Shown: positions 21,180-33,612, counted from the first letter of the stretch. The stretch is DNA of 64,000 nucleotides from Kalaharituber pfeilii (GCA_015179045.1 WHUZ01000008.1:186001-250000), one strand, 5' to 3'. Translations and numbers: made by a program. Notes: a model not told the origin generated them from the letters alone.

Positions 21180-23600
21180 GTTGTCGTCAACCCTGAGGGT
21201 GTCGGATGGACTGTTGTTAAAAATCGTCGTCAGCACGAGGTTAGTTGGTCTATTATATTAGTGTGATGTAATTTAGCGAAACATTTTACGCTTTTTGAAG
21301 AGTTGTCTAATCCTTCGCTTTCTGGTGATATTGTCCAGGTCGCGCTGGGTAAAGGAAGGAGCTGCTGCCTGTTGCAACTTCGTAAATCAACCACCCCCAG
21401 AACTCGTATGTGGCGGTTCAATTTGTCAGTATTTTTAACGCCCCAAGTATCCTTCGAACAGGTCTGTTTCCGTAGCGGCAGGTCTGCCGCTGGCATCCAT
21501 GACTCCAAGGCCGCGGTCATCCTCAGCCTCAGCAATCTTGCTCAGGAGGACACGCACGCGGTGTAGCAGCGAGGTCTGCCAGAATCTTTCCTGGGGGAGG
21601 CGTAAGCTTCCCATGACAGGATGGGACAAATGAAAAGCAAATAGGTAATTCCGTGCGAGTCTCGTCTGGATGTGACAAATATGTCGGAAGAAGTCAGCAG
21701 TGTAGAGGTCGTTGATGAGTCTGCTTTAGTTGGCAATAGTGAATGGGGGTGGGCAGGCAAAGGACAGTGGTGGTAGCACGAGGGTAAGGGTGTGAAGATG
21801 CATGGGCCGGGGTGGGGGAGGGGGTTAACCCTAATCTCGCGCAGTAGTCGCCAGCCATTAACGCATCCCACGTGCCAGTCTGTGAGCGACCTGCAGCTTA
21901 CGGCTCTGTATCGGCAGTGGTGTCCGCCGCTGTGGTAGTTGTTTGGTCACTTAACCGCGCGTACACGCTGCCAGCAGACAGCCAGCCCGGTTACCGGCAT
22001 CGCAATATGCGTGCACGTGTGGAGGGCATGCCGTATTAGATAGCGCGGTCCCGGGGCATACCGGCAACGCCGCAGGAAAAACATTCTCATGCATTGCTGT
22101 ACATCTTAGTACATGTATTGGTAGTTGATTCTTCATCTCTTTTCTTCGTTCTTCGCATGTACAGACGAATAGACCTCTCTACGCACACGAGATTCTACTT
22201 CACACTTGCCCCACTTCCACTGCTGCTTTCCTTCAGCGACCTATCAGGGGAGGACCCTGCAGCACGAGCACGCAACTGCCTCGCTCACACCACTCCAACA
22301 TGGGCCATCAGCAAGGCCCGAGACCAATCTCATGCACTGCGTATATACAGTAGTCTACTTAGGCCACTTCTCTATGAAGGAATAACAATGATGTCTTCTC
22401 CCTAAAATCTAGCAACAAGGTCAACACTGCATGCACCACTGGCGCGGGATTACGCGACCGAAAAAAATAAAACCCGAGAGCACTTTGTATGGCAACTCCA
22501 TACAAATGCGTGCCAAGACGTCAGTTTCGTTGTGCCATTAATCAACCGCAATCTCTTGTGAGGGCAAGGAAAAGTGTCAAATGTGAAGAATGACATTTTA
22601 TTCATCCCCTCCCAAAAATCGCGTAAAACACTCTGTTGTGGTTGTTGAGATATATGCTCTCCCCCATAGGCAGTTTTTGGTTTGTCCAATACTGACGTAC
22701 ATCGCAAGATGGCAAAATATAGCATTTTGAGTAAATTTGATTGTCACAATTTTTTTTTTTTCTTTGTATATACTTCTACAGAATTTCCTGCATGAGAGTT
22801 TTTCAGGTAGATTTGATGGCTTTGAAGTTGCGGTGGTTGCATGTTTGTACTCGAAACCAATTGCATAGTTTCTCTTACAAGAAGTTTTGCTGGTACCTGG
22901 AACCTGTACTTGAGCGAAGGCTTTTTCGTGTTTATATTTTTGTTCACATAACCCCGCATAGAAGCTACAAACCTATGGCTGGGAAATGAGTGACGTTTGC
23001 AAAGCCTCCTTGTGAACAAAAAAATTTTTATTTACAAGTCAAACGAATATATTTTGGGCTGGTGAGCAAACAGCGATATTGAGAAATAATCTCGCGAAGT
23101 ACGAACATGTAAGCACAGAGACTGACTGAAATACGAAGTTCGTTCTATAGTTACTAATGTGCTTTTTGGAATGGTGCAACTGCAGCCTTTCGCACACATG
23201 TTAGCACCATTTCAAAAAGTAAATTGCGCATAAAAGGGATGCAGCGTCCGAATGCTTCCTGAACCAGCCAGTAGCACTGTGCACTAGATCATCCCAGCTG
23301 TATGTCTCAAGTGTTAAAATACCGACACTCCTTACACCCTTGCACATCCGTTCCAAATTAGGGTCTCAGTCGGCAGCATCAAATTGACCAATAATAGTAA
23401 TACTTGGTCAAACCTCAGCTGCGTTGCAATCCATGATAAAATCGGGCACCCTTCTCCCAACTTTTTATATTTTTACATCGCGCATCCATGGGATGAATTC
23501 ACAGCACATCCATGTTTACGTCCTTGACTACGTTCCTGACCATATCGCGACTACGGATATAAAAAAAGCAAAAAAAGAAAACTCCACAATATTTTCCATC
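21180..23600. other. Flank of copy 1 and unassigned sequence
   Basis: The 3' flank near 21412-21440 (GGCGGTTCAATTTGTCAGTAT) matches 53470-53500 after copy 3, so the duplication reaches past the stop codon. From 21.9 to 23.2 kb I see no gene. A T3-like tail on the minus strand sits at 22940-22990, and a TTGTATGG...CCATACAAA motif shared with MITEs is at about 22485-22505. Confidence 0.5.
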
Positions 23601-23758
23601 GACAATAATCTACACCCTTTTCAGATAGAAGCCTGAAAAGGTCCGCACCGACATTAAGATCATCGAATCACTCATTTTCTTGCGGCATCCGGGACTGTAA
23701 TCTTCTGCAAGACCCGCGCACTCGATCTACACATCCATAAAAGTGATCCAAAGCCAAA

Positions 23759-24931
23759 ATGACGACTCGCTTGTGCACCCTGCCAAATTTTAACGAATGC
23801 ACTTTTCGTGGAGAGACAGGCTGCTGTGAGGTTGTGAGGACAGCTACTGCGTGCCCGCTTTCATACACTTTGTGTGAACATGAGGGCAACGAAGTCCATG
23901 AAGAGGCATTGTATTTGCAAGAGGTTGGATACGGGTTCGGCTGCTGCCCAATGTAAGTCAGCTTGGAGCTCTGCGCTCTACAATTTTCCTCTGAGCGCCA
24001 TAGCCCCTAGGACGGCACGGGATAACTGAGATAAAAAAAAAAAAGATTTTTTTTTTTCCTCTGGTGCAGATATAACTGTACCAGGAATCCTAATAACGGG
24101 ATGATGATATGTGTGAACTGACATTAACCTCCTACTGATATATTCCGATTACTTAGTGGATTCTCCTGCCTTCCTCGCCCATCATGTGTCGGCTACGTCG
24201 AAGTTCAGCCTAGCATATTAGTCTCAACACTATTCACGGTCATCGTTGTTACGATAACCCAAGCTGGCACAACCCAAACGGTCGTTAGAACTCAGACAGT
24301 TACTATTGGAGACCAAACAAGCACTAGCGAAGAATTTTTAACTAAATCATTGATATTGACATTGGTTACCGAGCCACGCGTAACAACCACTTCAGAGTCT
24401 GACTATACAAGTGTGGTCTATGCCCCGCCACCCCCCCCACCCCCACCAATGCCCCATACCGGCGGCGTGTTTCCGACATACCTTCCGAAATTGAATTTGG
24501 GCCAACCAGTGCAAGCTAGCGAGAATAATCGTCCAGGGCGTGGAGGCAGCGGCCTTCAAACCGGCGCCCTGGCAGCAATCGTGGTCATCTCTTCATTGAT
24601 CGGAGTCCTTCTAGTTGCTATTAGCATTAGGATCTGGAGGAAGCGCAAGCAGAGAATGGCTGCATTGTCATCACAATTGCAAGACAATGACCATATAGGC
24701 TCATTGCAGTTAGCTTCAAACGGTCCAGACTCAGGGCCCTGGGTTACTGGATACAATGTGGCCGAATTGGAAGTTGATGACTTATTAATTAGTAACCCAG
24801 TACAGGAAATGGCGGTACACAAGGCTGAGCTTTCAGCCACCCCAATTCCAATGGAGTTGGCTGTAGATGGGGCTGGGACAGGTTCAATGAGTCCTGAGAT
24901 GTTGCAGGTTTGGACAAGCGAAACAAGGTGA
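23759..24931 (+). CDS. Cysteine-rich single-pass membrane protein family, copy 2
   Basis: Join of 23759-23952 and 24157-24931, 322 aa, intron 204 bp (GTAAGT...TTAG). The N-terminal region has ten cysteines (6, 14, 22, 23, 32, 39, 62, 63, 69, 75) with GCCEVV, FGCCPIGFSC and LPRPSC blocks. Then come a Ser/Thr-rich hinge, an eight-proline run, and the conserved FPTYLPKLNLG motif. One transmembrane helix follows (about 201-223, GALAAIVVISSLIGVLLVAI) with a basic stop-transfer RIWRKRKQR. The cytoplasmic tail has VAELEVDDLLI and AELSATPIPMEL. I see no signal peptide at the chosen ATG, so N-out insertion would rely on the single helix, or an upstream exon is missed. Function unknown; a surface sensor or adhesion role is only an inference from layout. 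Confidence 0.82.
23994..24053 (+). mobile_element. T1 micro-insertion in the copy 2 intron
   Basis: Target duplication TTTTCCTCTG at 23984-23993 and 24054-24063. The body is a degenerate T1 stem-loop plus A12 and a T run. The introns of copies 1 and 3 lack it. Confidence 0.88.
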
Positions 24932-24934
24932 AGT

Positions 24935-25380
24935 TGTCGAGCTATGCTCGGGTTGGAGGGATTGTTGGTGCATCAATATAGCACGCAGCAAGTAGTTTAT
25001 TACTGTACATATAATTGGTGAAACCTTTTCTTTTTTTTTCTTTTCTTTTTTTTTTTTGGGTCACGTACCCCCGCATGCATGCTCTCAGCGTATGGCCAAC
25101 CCCTTTACTATCCGGAGGCAGGTATGGAAACACCCTCATGCTACCTAATATCCATCCAAACAATCTCACCCTGGCTGCAGGTGATCCAAGGCAGACAAGT
25201 GGACCAAGTGCAACAATACACACAATTGGTTTTTACTCAGTCTCCATTGCGTCCTCTGCAGCCCTACCCACCTGCTTTCCTTTTTATTTCCTTCCCTACT
25301 CCCACTCACATGTATCCCATCTGTACTTCTTACTCCGATGCATACAGTCTCTGCCATTTCACTAGTCCTACCTGCTCCAC
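24935..25380. other. T3-like tail and unassigned sequence
   Basis: A minus-strand poly(T) run followed by GGGTCACGTACCCCCGCATG at about 25026-25100 fits a T3-type tail. No gene is supported in the rest. Confidence 0.45.
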
Positions 25381-25745
25381 TCCATGTAAGCAACAATTGA
25401 ACTAGTCGCCTTTCCCTCCCTCCTCTCTTGCTTCAACAGCCATCAAGCCCCAGCACTTTTGTGCTCAATTCATTATATATCGCCATAGCCGTTAGGGCGG
25501 CACACGATTAATGATATATAAAAAAAAAATAATCAGTTCATTATCCACCTCCAACACTTCCGAATATTCCCCAGTCTCTTTGTCACTGCTATCCCATGAA
25601 CTACTATTGCTCAAGTGGCAGGTCGTACTTCTGGCTCCTTTGGTAAAAGGGCCTTGCTCTTTGCAGCGGAAGAAGCCCCGGAGGTGGCAGTCTTTCCTTT
25701 GGGGCAGGCAAATGGTTCTCTCTTAAGACTGGGTGGGATGGGAGT
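25380..25745 (-). pseudogene. LINE ORF1 fragment
   Basis: The minus strand parallels 15.7-16.0 kb: proline-rich linker (CTGCCCCAAAGGAAAGACTG) then the module beginning IVVHGIAVTKRLGNIRKWLEV, with frame breaks. A T1 micro-insertion splits it. Confidence 0.7.
25477..25532 (+). mobile_element. T1 micro-insertion
   Basis: Outer stem ATCG/CGAT. Target duplication TCAATTCATTAT / TCAGTTCATTAT at 25465-25476 and 25533-25544. Confidence 0.85.
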
Positions 25746-25915
25746 GTGCCGGTCATATCTTCAGGCGAGCGGCATAGGTTTATTAGCGCACTGAAAACTA
25801 TTGATCTTAGTACGGCGGCCGGGAGTTATAAATTGCCAAAAGTCGAAAGTCGAAAATCAAAAGCGTTGCAACGCCCCACACCACAACAAAAATTACGCAT
25901 CTCATCCACAACATA

Positions 25916-26775
25916 CTGTAGTTCACCACTTTCCCGGACACCCCACTTTCCCGGACACATTTACCACCAAAACTGCGCAACTTTCGCACTCAATATCTCA
26001 ACAACCACAACAGCATTTGTATATGCACTTTGTGTAGCTATTAGACAAAGTGTAATTCTTGCTATCTAGCACTTTTTCTTCATCAAAATTTGTGGGTGCA
26101 AAGGGATTATGGCTTGTCGCATTTACAGTACGTTGGAAGGCTTGGCATTTATTTGTATGGGATCTCCATACAAAATGTTTATCAGACTCGAATGTAGTTC
26201 TACTCTTCAACGCTAATTACAATTGCTATGATAGTATATGTCAAGAATCACCTGAAGAGGTATAGTAAGGTGCTGCATTTAGTTTACTTTCATTTGTTGA
26301 ATTGTAGAGTTGGTGTACAACTATCTACTGTTGGGCGTTGTTCTCATACAAATGGTTTCTATGGGAAATATGAATATTGTGAATAATTTCACAACCATTG
26401 CAGGTATTACCTAACTACATTGTTCATAGTTTCCGACTGAGTGATGCTATTGAATGTGAGTGTCTGAGTTTTTTTTATGAATTGATTGCAGGTGTAGCAT
26501 GCAGAATTCCGCGGTGGTGACATTTGTATGGGGATCCCATACAAATAAATGCCAAGCCTTCCAACAAAAATGCGACAAGCCATAATCCCTTTGCAACCAC
26601 AATTTTTGATGAAGAAAAAGTACTAGAAGTAAGAATTACACTGTGCCTAATAGCTACACAAAGTGCATTCACAAATGCTGTTGTGGTTGTTGAGATATTG
26701 AGTGCGAAAGTTGCACAATTTTGGTGGTAAATGTGTCCGGGAAAGTGGGGTGTCCGGGAAAGTGGTGAACCACAG
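25916..26775. mobile_element. Foldback-type TA-flanked element, 860 bp
   Basis: Ends CTGTAGTTCACCACTTTCCC and its imperfect complement, flanked by TA. The inverted arms are about 260 bp each (25916-26175, 26518-26775) around a unique centre of about 340 bp. The tandem TTTCCCGGACACCCCAC is in both arms. The CATTTATTTGTATGGGAT palindrome marks the inner end of each arm. No transposase. Confidence 0.9.
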
Positions 26776-26814
26776 TACGCCCGCCAGAGATAAACACCCG
26801 GCGCAATTAATATT

Positions 26815-26865
26815 TCATAAAAAAAAATAAAGAAAAAGAAAAAGAAAAAGAAAAAAAATACTGAA
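26815..26865. repeat. GAAAAA microsatellite
   Basis: Four AAAGAA units inside an A-rich tract. Confidence 0.8.
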
Positions 26866-27410
26866 GTTAACTGATGACAAAATATATATATATATATATT
26901 TCAGTCCATAGCTTGAACATCTTGCAACGTCAACAACAGTACCAAATTTATGTGAGTCCTAGTGATCGGTTCAGTGTGAGGTTACTCCTTTGGGAAGTAG
27001 GTGTAGGTGAGGTTACCTCTTTGGGAAGTGGATTCCTACCAGGAGGGAGATGGGATGAAGGGCATTTAAGGAGGGGGAAACTCCTAGACCTTTCTTTCTG
27101 AGATTAGACTTCAAGACATACACATCTCTCACGCGAAATCCATTCTGCCCTGCTTATGCACACCCAATCCTGCACATTCCGGTCACTCAACCTAGCCACT
27201 CCTGTGACTGCCCACGAGGGGTGACCTGTCTCTCACGCTAGCACTTGCACATTTGGGCCAGTTCGTTAACCTGGTAGCAGAGAGTCGGTTGGTTTTAGGA
27301 AGTATGTCCACGAAGGTTACTCCCTCTTCCCTTGGTTGGATCGCTCCCACCAGGGCTCCTTCGTGGGTGGCGGGCTCCGGCTTTGCCGGTCGCACCCGGC
27401 ACTGGCTTTA
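26866..27410. other. No recognised gene
   Basis: Contains the near-repeated phrases GGTTACTCCTTTGGGAAGTAG and GGTTACCTCTTTGGGAAGTGG at 26980-27022. Open frames show no domain. Confidence 0.4.
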
Positions 27411-27422
27411 GGGAGTGATATA

Positions 27423-27481
27423 TATATATATATATTTTTTATATCATTACTCGCTGGCCGCCTATAAGGCTATGGCGAGGA
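27423..27481 (-). mobile_element. T1 micro-insertion
   Basis: Inner stem GCCT/AGGC (covariant form). Target duplication GGGAGTGATATA at 27411-27422 and 27482-27493. Confidence 0.9.
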
Positions 27482-27621
27482 GGGAGTGATATAGGGACAT
27501 CGTATAAGAGGAAAGAGAGCAGTGTTGTATTGAGGTAGAAGGACCAGTAGGGAAGGGCATGGTTTATTTAGTTTATTTGATTATATGACGACGTTTGCTG
27601 ATTAGCTTCTGTGCTCTTTTT

Positions 27622-27684
27622 TTTTTTTTTATTTTTTTTTTTTATTTCATTACTCGCATGCCGCCCTGTGGGCTATGGCGAGGG
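27622..27684 (-). mobile_element. T1 micro-insertion
   Basis: Inner stem GCCC/GGGC, outer CTCGC/GCGAG. Target duplication TTCTGTGCTCTTTTT at 27607-27621 and 27685-27699. Confidence 0.9.
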
Positions 27685-27809
27685 TTCTGTGCTCTTTTTC
27701 TTCGCTGAGAGGGTTCAGCATTCTGCTGGGCGGGAGTGGGTACTCAAGATTCTCAACTGTCAGCCATGCTTGAGTTGGGAACTCAAGCAGGGATGAGGGG
27801 AGGGGCTGT

Positions 27810-27980
27810 GGGGGATCTTGGTATTCCAAGTGCTACGGTAGGCGAACAAAGTCTAAAGAATGGGGGGGAGGGGTAATTACTGAAATGGGAAGTGGTACTG
27901 GGAGGTTAAGGGTATTTCATGAGGTGAGAAGAGGGGGGCCCTGAGAAGAGAATGACCATCGTCGTCATTAAGGGTTATGA
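27810..27980 (+). repeat. Dispersed repeat R6, copy a
   Basis: GGGGGATCTTGGTATTCCAA...GGGTATTTCATGAGG matches 30895-31065 at perhaps 75-80 percent by eye. Class unknown. Confidence 0.65.
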
Positions 27981-28164
27981 TATCACTGGTTTTTAGTCTG
28001 CTAGGTCTTGCAGTTGTTCCGTTGTGTTCTCAAGATATAGTAAACCGGTTCTCTTCTTACATCCCGATCTCTATCCTTACCCCACTCCTTTTACCTTTCG
28101 TGTTCTTCTTCCCCTCTGTGATTTCCTCTTGATGCCTTCCACGCCCACATTAAGTACCTGATCG

Positions 28165-28226
28165 CCCTGCCTTGGCGAACAGCTGCATGCGGGGTCACGT
28201 GAAAAAAAAAAAAAAAAAAAAAAAAA
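28165..28226 (+). mobile_element. T2 micro-insertion
   Basis: Target duplication AAGTACCTGATCG / AAGTACCTAATCG at 28152-28164 and 28227-28239. Confidence 0.9.
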
Positions 28227-28239
28227 AAGTACCTAATCG

Positions 28240-29430
28240 GGAGTGCTCTTGCAACACTTGGCATATACTTCCTGTATTTCTTACAAGCGAGCAAAGGCCG
28301 TCAGTTGTCTCTCTTCATCCCCGCATCGCGCAATCGAATAACCTAAGTCAGCCTATTTCTCTCAGTTGTCCAGCGCTGGTTTATATAAAAATTCAACAGG
28401 GCAGAAAGGTTGCGAACCTGGCCCTACCTCGGGGGCTGAGCCAATTCGTCTTCCCCCTTCACAGCCGACTGGCTGCAGCAGGAAACACCTGCATTGGTAC
28501 TGTATACCGGATACAGTGGAAATGCTAAACAAAAACTAGTACCTAAATTAACAGCTAAGTACTATGCCGGAATGCATGATTATGACAAACTGACCTTTTT
28601 CTTCCTTTTCTTTTCACTACAATCGTTAATGTTTTGCCGGCACGATGATAGTACTAAAGTTAAGCGAGCGAGAGATGATGTGGATGCTGATATTCACTGT
28701 GTATTATTATTATTACTGTTCATATACTAGGTAGGAGATTACCACAGTTGATATGTAAGTTTCAATGCAGTATTGAACATGAGTGAACAATTCATACACA
28801 TTCACCACTTTAGGAGATTTTCAACTTTAATCCAATAATAACTCATTTTTTTTTTGGCTATCGGAGGAACTTGCTATACCGAACAAAAAGAGCACCGGCC
28901 TCCGTTCTAGCTAGGTTTGATTGGAGACAAGAAGGAATTGATAGCGCGCGAATTGGAAGCTGCAGAAGCTCTCCCAAACAGATGAACACATTAATACACT
29001 CTCGGGGAAATTCCCCCCGGGTAGCTCCCCAGGCAGTCCTCCAGAATCTATTGCGCTCGCTCCACTCACTTGGGGCCACACCCCCCTCCTTCGCTTCACT
29101 CAGAGGGTCCCCCGAATTGACAAAATAAAATAACCGGGGAAACTTAAAAAAATAGCAGCAAAGTAGCATGATAAGTACCCTTGAGAAGATTGAGCCGGGG
29201 AGGGAGCGGGGAGGCGGGGGGTAGCAGTGAGGAGGGAGCGGTGAAGAGTGGGGCGGAGCTGGGGGGGATGGGAGTAGGAGCGTGGTGGTATGAAGGACCT
29301 CTCGGTCAGGAGGCTGGTCACTGCTTGTTTTTATGTAAAATTTATTATACGGAGTGTGTGCTAATAATAACTTGAATTGGGTAGCTTTAGAAATAACAAA
29401 AATATCAAAAGAGAGAAAAAAAAGAACCGG
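28240..29430. other. No recognised gene
   Basis: A long minus-strand frame at 28858-29502 overlaps the 3' end of the coiled-coil gene and has no domain or homologous block, so I do not call it. AT-rich and G-rich stretches (29195-29290) only. Confidence 0.45.
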
Positions 29431-29438
29431 CGCCAATC

Positions 29439-30414
29439 TTACAACGGAGGGTTTGTTGACTTCTCCTTCTCCTCCTCCCAAGTCAATCTCGGAACTGGCC
29501 ATTCATTCTGGAGTTTCCAGAAGCAGACTATCGCTGCCCGTTCATTAACGGTCAGGTTATGGGTCCTGATAATGATGTGGCGGTCGTTTCCGTGGGCAAA
29601 TTTTGATACCCCATGGTATAAGTGTGGAACCTGGGCCTTGATCTCTTTTTGGATCAGGTTACGTTCCTCAGCCACCCTCTGCAGGATTTTTGTAAAATCC
29701 TTGGTATTTGACAAAGCCATTAGCATGTTACTGGTTCCTCCTTTTTCTTCGATTTTGTGCAGACGTTGGGCTTCGTTGCTGATATACTCTGTCCATGTAC
29801 ATTAGTTAGCCAGTATGCCATTTCTCACGAGGACAGAGACATTTTCAATACCCAAGGCCCCACGCAGATTGAAATTCCCCTTTAGCCGCAAGTTCTCTTC
29901 CAGCATCCCGGTAGGGTATGTCTTCATGAGGAAACAGTCAGTTCATGTAGATATTGTGAAGCCTGAGGCCATATACCTTCAAGTTAGCGATAGTAGTTAT
30001 ATATCCCTCAGCTTTTATTGCCCCCGTTTCCAACTTTTTGAGTAACCGATCTTTCTCCGTTTTAGAGATTTCGAGTAACCGATCTTTCTCCGTTTCAGAG
30101 ATTTTGAGTAACCGATCTTTCTCCGTTTCAGAGATTTTGAGTAACTGATCTATTTTTTCTTGCGCATCTTGTTTGTACTCAGTCCGAAGTTGTATTCTCT
30201 GCGTTTCAAGCATTTTGAGTAACCGATCTTTCTCCGTTTCAAAGCTTTTGAGTAACCGATCTATTTCTTCTTTCGCATTTTGTTTCAAAACCGCAATTTG
30301 CCATGCTGCGTTTTCTGGCTGGAGGATTAAATGGCGAGTTCCGAAAATATTTGCGTAAGCAGGTAAATTAGTCTTTACCGTACGTAGAGGGCGCCTGGCG
30401 ATAGTTGAGAGCAT
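29439..30414 (-). CDS. Coiled-coil protein of unknown function, three exons
   Basis: Proposed join on the minus strand: 30414-29977, 29921-29829, 29786-29439, 292 aa. Introns of 55 and 42 bp start GTATAT and GTGAGA; the second holds a GCTAACTAAT branch-like motif. After the opening MLSTIARRPLRTVKTNLPAY, residues about 45-130 are a coiled coil built from an 11-residue repeat of the type ISETEKDRLLK. The C-terminal part (RGALGIENVSVLYISNEAQRL...NERAAIVCFWKLQNEWPVPRLTW) looks globular and is not repetitive. No signal peptide or membrane segment, so probably intracellular. The exact second acceptor is uncertain by two bases. I do not know the function. Confidence 0.7.
30040..30272 (-). repeat. 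33-bp coding repeat
   Basis: GAGTAACCGATCTTTCTCCG recurs four times on the plus strand, each coding the 11-residue unit of the coiled-coil gene. The near-identity of the three central units suggests recent slippage or gene conversion. Confidence 0.85.
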
Positions 30415-30529
30415 GTTTGTATTTTCGTTGAAAGATCATACAGAGAGGGAAAGAGGAGACTATTCTTTTGAAGCATGGGAGAATAGTAGGTAAGGTGCGA
30501 GACATAGGTTCGGAGTCAAATAGAAAATG

Positions 30530-32530
30530 GGTGGATCAGTCTCCAACCTAACTGCAAACGCCCAGCAAACGCTTATACCAAGAGTTCAGACTGTTAGCAA
30601 GCCAAGCCCAACTAGTTAGTACTTACTAGTATAGTCTTAGCCTCGGACCAGTCGTTTGTTCATATGTTGCTATCTGGAGCGTCTTGGCATATGTGTTATG
30701 TAATCAATCTTTGCAATATATCTGCCAAGACCCTGAGTACCTACTAGTACCAACGCCTAGTTCGAGGCTAGTATAGTTTAGCCTCGAACCAGTATAGTCT
30801 GAAGGCTACCAGAGCTGAATGACATAATTTACCATGAGTTATGAACTACTGTTAAGTGCTGTCACAAACCTATCCCGCAACTGTCGGGTACGGAGTTACA
30901 GTGGGGAATCTTGGCATTTCAAGTGCTACAGTGGGTGAAGGCCGGAGGAGGATGTAACTACTAAAAGGAAATGGGGGTACTGAGAAGGTAAGGGTATTTC
31001 TTGAGGAGAGAAGGGAGAGGCCTCAGGAGAGATCATCATCATTAATACAAGGTTGAAGAAAGTGAATCTGATAGAAACACGATCATTTCAGCTATTTACT
31101 CTTTCTTCCCACTAGATCACTTTTCTCTCTCATAGACTTTGGCGGTTCTAGAAAGACCTAGATGAGGAGTTAGAGCTAACCAAGTGACGAAACCTGGAAA
31201 CCAAATACAGAGTAGATTGTGAGCTGCTACGAACAAGAAACCCTTGAAGGTCACTGAGCTTGCGAACTACGTGACTGAAACTCATTCAGCTCATTCGGTT
31301 GCTGGGCTTGAGAGCTACGTGACTGAAAGCGCACTTTCCTATTTCCATCCCTCCTAGCTCTCTATAACTGATCAAATCGAAAAATGAGAGTTTATACTCA
31401 CTCAGCTTATTTGGTGTGAACTTTTGAGGGTTGTAACCTCAAGTCTATTGGCAAAAAAGAAGAAAGCAAAGGTGGAAGAACCAATAGCTTCCGAGGCATA
31501 CTCTCCCTCTCTGATGTAGTATTTTATGGGTGCTATTGGATCTTTGATTTGCTAGTGTGGATGGAGAAGCTAAAGAGGAATCCGTTGATTTTCATAAACC
31601 ACAACTACAAATCCAGTAACTAATGCATAGTCTTGAAGACAATGTAATACATAATTAATAAAAGCGTACTGCTCTTCAGTAATTGGAGTACTTCAATGAA
31701 GTACAGGAATATCATATCTATAAAAAGATATGCATTGGGGATAGGTTGTTGCAGGGGGATAGCTGCATAGAGTAAACGGAGGAATACATGAAATGGTATG
31801 CATGCAGCAAACTGCAAACGGTATGGGTACAAACACTGATTCCCGTTTGCATATGACGTTCTCATGAAATTAGTTAGTGTTCTGGGGGGACTCTTTGAGA
31901 GGCTCTTCCGCTCCATTTTTTTTGAACTAGAACAACATTAGCGAATGCTAGGTCTGTGATTCCTGTGTCTCAGTGTTTCCGTGCCGTGTTCTTTGTCTGT
32001 GTTTCCTATCAGTCCCTTGAGCCACTCAACCCCTGTTTACAGCGTTTTTAAGGTATTGCTAAGAAGAATAAGACCGAGAGCATAGGTAATGCTGAGTGAG
32101 AGTAGGCATGGCAAGGTATTGAATAAGCCGAAAATATATGCCAGAACAGTTTTCAAGAGCCCTATGTACTATTAAAGCTGTTTAGCCAAGTATTTACAAA
32201 ATTGCGGTAACAGCTTTTTTTTACTATTATTCGGCCATTTACTATAGTAGGACGCAGCAACAACACGAGTACATAATATATGGTCTGTATTATTGGTAGA
32301 CTTAATGGAGGTATCGCGAATTTCGGAGGTAGTGGCAGTTGGCTTTGTTGAAAGACCACGTGTCCTAGCTATCAAGTGGTAACTAGTAAAAGATTCTGCG
32401 ACAGCAGAGGCGAAAGGGAAATGCTGTGAGTGGGTAGCAACCATGTCTTCGATATACATGAAGTTGTACTCGGGTACATGCGAGCTTGCCACCCTTGAAA
32501 ACTCTGCATATTAGCGCACGCTACTGGGGA
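30530..32530. other. Repeat debris, no gene
   Basis: At 30575-30800 inverted stretches around CTAGTATAGTCTTAGCCTCG and CGAGGCTAGTATAGTTTAGCCTCG, with TCTTGGCATATGTG...TGCCAAGACC in the middle, suggest a decayed TIR element. Copy b of repeat R6 is at 30895-31065. The remainder (31.1-32.5 kb) shows nothing. Confidence 0.45.
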
Positions 32531-32539
32531 TCGGCTTAC

Positions 32540-33465
32540 CGTAGAAGGAACTACCTGTCCCGAGTCATCCCGCTGTCGACAGGCAGCAAAAGCCCGCAGA
32601 GCGGAGGAAAGAGACAGACTGGGACTAACATACAGCGACTGGGACACTATGTAGGCACGATGGCGGGATTGTTAGGAGGCAAAGGCCTACGATCTGGAGA
32701 TTAGTGAGCGGCACGAGCTAGCTCGAGCCTAGATTGATTATATATATAATATTGACAAACTAAACTAAACTAAGCTAAATTTTCATCTTTCTCACTATTA
32801 TCAGCTAAATTGTGCATTTCGAAGTTGTTGGTAGGTCAGAATGAGCTCCAAGTCTCTAATTATTACTATATTAGGTATTTACAGTTTATGAAACCTTGCA
32901 CTGTTGGAGAAACGTTAATCTAGCCCCTCGCCCATGCATGAGGCTTATGCGGGTCGGAGGAATTGTTGTGCCGTCGGATGGTTTGTGAGTGCGACGGAGG
33001 GATGGTTGGACCGATAGGGAGAACTGTGGGGAGGGGCCTTCAGCCAGTGTGCGGGTATATGTATGGGTTGACTTCTCATTCTGTTTTTCATCGTCATTAT
33101 GTCGAACACGGATAGTTGCTATTGAATGCAGTATTATTCCTGTCATAGCAGCGTGAACTTTACATGCACTGGCTAAGCATTTTAGCGAGCTGGCAAGAAA
33201 AACACTAGCATGATCTTGGCTCATTTGAGCTCGAGCTAGCTCGGCTCGTGCCGCTCACTACAGGAGATACCGGATAGGAAAATGCGACAGTCCGGAGCGT
33301 CGGTGGTGCCGCACTGGTGCGGGGAACAGGAAGAGACCACCACACACCTGCAGGACGAGTGCCGAGTATGGAAGGGAAGGATATGGCCCGGCGGGATGGA
33401 GGACATACGCAAACCACCGGAGGAGAGGGACAGGACCCCTTACTGAGACTGATGAGCCAAATGGA
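32540..33465 (+). pseudogene. LINE C-terminal fragment split by an hAT-like MITE
   Basis: AAKARRAEERDRLGLTY...MAGLLGGKGLRS before 32701 continues at 33261 with WRYRIGKCDSPERRWC...RKRPPHTCRTSAEYG-like sequence in shifted frames. This is the region after RNase H in the LINE family. The 3' tail is lost where a minus-strand LINE starts at 33466. Confidence 0.75.
32702..33260. mobile_element. hAT-like TIR element (long form)
   Basis: Ends TAGTGAGCGGCACGAGC and its complement, with the 8-bp target duplication CTGGAGAT / CAGGAGAT. It interrupts a LINE. The shorter relatives at 34376-34666 and 46624-47165 share ends and flanking interior. No transposase. Confidence 0.88.
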
Positions 33466-33612
33466 GATTTTTTTTTTTTTTTTTTTTTTTTTTCTTTCAT
33501 TACTCGCATGCCGCCTTTCAGGCTATGGCGAGGTTAGGTAGTAACATGAGAAGAATGTGAACAGTAGTAAGATAAGTCATAGGAGAATCATAACGTAAGT
33601 AGAAAGTAACCC

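Noticed and set aside
28858..29502. 214-codon minus-strand frame as a gene
   Set aside because: It overlaps the better-supported coiled-coil gene end, has low-complexity proline/serine runs, and no domain or family match.
30575..30800. Intact TIR transposon
   Set aside because: Inverted CTAGTATAG/CGAGGC stretches are present, but termini and target duplication are not consistent, so only a decayed remnant is noted.
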